NCBI GenBank assembly: GCA_964468435.1
Contig: CAYXVE010000110.1
Coordinates: 1-5,624, forward strand
Direction: 5' to 3'
DNA from: JBCCTX01 sp964468435
GTDB lineage: Bacteria; Bacteroidota; Bacteroidia; J057
Length of the DNA stretch: 5,624 nt
Shown here: positions 4,972 to 5,624 of the stretch, piece after piece
Layout: every line of letters starts with the position of its first letter
How positions within the stretch are numbered: the stretch's first letter is position 1
Made by a program: the position numbers and the translations under genes
Notes under the pieces: model-generated
Seen by the model: the letters and a program-made list of their open reading frames with translations, nothing else
The model's database searches: none
What the model was told of the DNA's origin: nothing

Positions 4972-5624
4972 TCAATCAATGTGCCTTTTAAAAAAGTCAA
5001 GGATATCATTTTTAACTACTTCCGGATGTTCATGACCTAAATTGGGGTAGCTTTTAAAGGTTGTCTCTACACCTTGTGATTTGTATATTCTTTGACATTC
5101 TGCCCATCGTTCAAGAATGGATGGTTTTCCGAATAGTCTGTAAATCTGTTCCCTCTCTTTTTCCCCGTAGGCATCATCATACGGTACTGCGTCATTCGTA
5201 TCTAGCTCGCCTAAAAAATAGAATTGAGGGGTACTTACGAATTCATCTTTGTTAAAAATTTTACCTATTAACATCTCCATGTCACCCACACCATTAGGAA
5301 ACATCAAAAGCTCATTTTTTAAGCTATCCATTGGTAAAATCAGTAATCCCCCTGTGCCCCCGGATGCTGCTGCAGCTACTTTTTCGGGATGCATTGCCGT
5401 AAATCGATTGGTAAAGGAGCCGGAAGCCGAAAACCCTGTTAATAAGAATTGCGGATGTGTTTGAATCCCTTCTTTCCTAAGCCTCACCCTAGCATCCTCA
5501 ATCATTTCTATAAGTTGAAGGTCAATTCTTTCCAGGTCATTATCTTTTTGCAGCATTACATCCCGATCCAGGTCATGGGTGTAGATATGCCAGTCAGTCT
5601 CAGGTCTTGGAAATACGGGCACTA
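4972..5624 (-). CDS. Alpha/beta-hydrolase (esterase-like), C-terminal part, N-terminus outside the window
   Basis: The reading frame is open to the right edge, so the start lies outside the window. The GTG at 5622 would begin inside the fold and is unlikely to be real. At least 216 residues are visible, numbered here from that codon. The nucleophile elbow is LLTGFSASGSF, with Ser66 in a GxSxSG context. The acid is Asp141 or Asp144 in GELDTNDAVPYDD, and the general base is His197 in YPNLGHEHPEV, completing a canonical triad in the correct order. The elbow followed by an HPEKVAAAASGGTGG strand is reminiscent of PHB-depolymerase/feruloyl-esterase-like hydrolases, but the substrate is not readable. 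No signal peptide can be judged because the N-terminus is missing. The gene is followed after 52 bp by the T9SS-sorted protein on the same strand, so an operon is likely. Confidence 0.88.
   Translation of the reverse strand, partial: VPVFPRPETDWHIYTHDLDRDVMLQKDNDLERIDLQLIEMIEDARVRLRKEGIQTHPQFLLTGFSASGSFTNRFTAMHPEKVAAAASGGTGGLLILPMDSLKNELLMFPNGVGDMEMLIGKIFNKDEFVSTPQFYFLGELDTNDAVPYDDAYGEKEREQIYRLFGKPSILERWAECQRIYKSQGVETTFKSYPNLGHEHPEVVKNDILDFFKRHID

Noticed and set aside
3708..5464. Several plus-strand ORFs of 64-94 codons
   Set aside because: All are antisense to the T9SS-sorted protein or the alpha/beta hydrolase, which have clear family motifs. They have no supporting features.
5620..5622. 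GTG as start of the alpha/beta hydrolase
   Set aside because: The frame remains open to the window edge, and the sequence right after it already looks like the interior of the hydrolase fold, so the true start is outside.
1..5624. CRISPR arrays, tRNA or rRNA genes
   Set aside because: No regularly spaced repeats and no tRNA or rRNA-like sequence were seen by eye in any part of the window.

Overview
The window looks like AT-rich chromosomal DNA from a member of the Bacteroidota, probably a Cytophagales-like marine or soil lineage. The main evidence is a secreted protein (3423-4919) with a Sec signal peptide and a C-terminal type IX secretion sorting domain, a system confined to that phylum. 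The genus cannot be fixed from the sequence alone. All supportable genes are on the minus strand.

Layout on the plus axis: (1) 1-586 is the upstream part of an IS110-family insertion sequence (IS-A). It holds the first 124 codons of the transposase and its non-coding left end, and runs off the left edge. (2) 622-758 is a large imperfect palindrome whose right arm contains the stop codon of the next gene. (3) 738-1535 encodes a membrane-anchored SGNH/GDSL hydrolase. (4) About 1583-3235 is a complete second IS110-family element (IS-B) with a 459-residue DEDD transposase and a 262-bp non-coding left end. (5) 3310-3430 is a second imperfect palindrome, again overlapping the 3' end of a gene. (6) 3423-4919 encodes the type IX-secreted protein. 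(7) 4972-5624 is a partial alpha/beta hydrolase, probably co-transcribed with it (52-bp gap).

The most interesting content is between the genes. The left ends of IS-A and IS-B share a conserved, covarying 5' hairpin, a shared promoter-like motif and a variable middle. This is the architecture expected of the bridge RNA that guides IS110 recombinases. In IS-A, nine bases in a predicted loop of this RNA are identical to the chromosomal sequence just outside the element's left end, which looks like a guide still matching its target. IS-B has a weaker 8/10 match at the equivalent place.

The two palindromes resemble attC recombination sites of integrons in size (about 120-135 bp), imperfect pairing and position over gene 3' ends. 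The SGNH gene is bracketed by an 8-bp direct repeat (GACTAACG), making it look like a mobile cassette, but the strict attC core consensus is not met and no integrase is in the window. IS110-family elements are known to target attC sites and other palindromic repeats, and each element here lies within about 75 bp of a palindrome.
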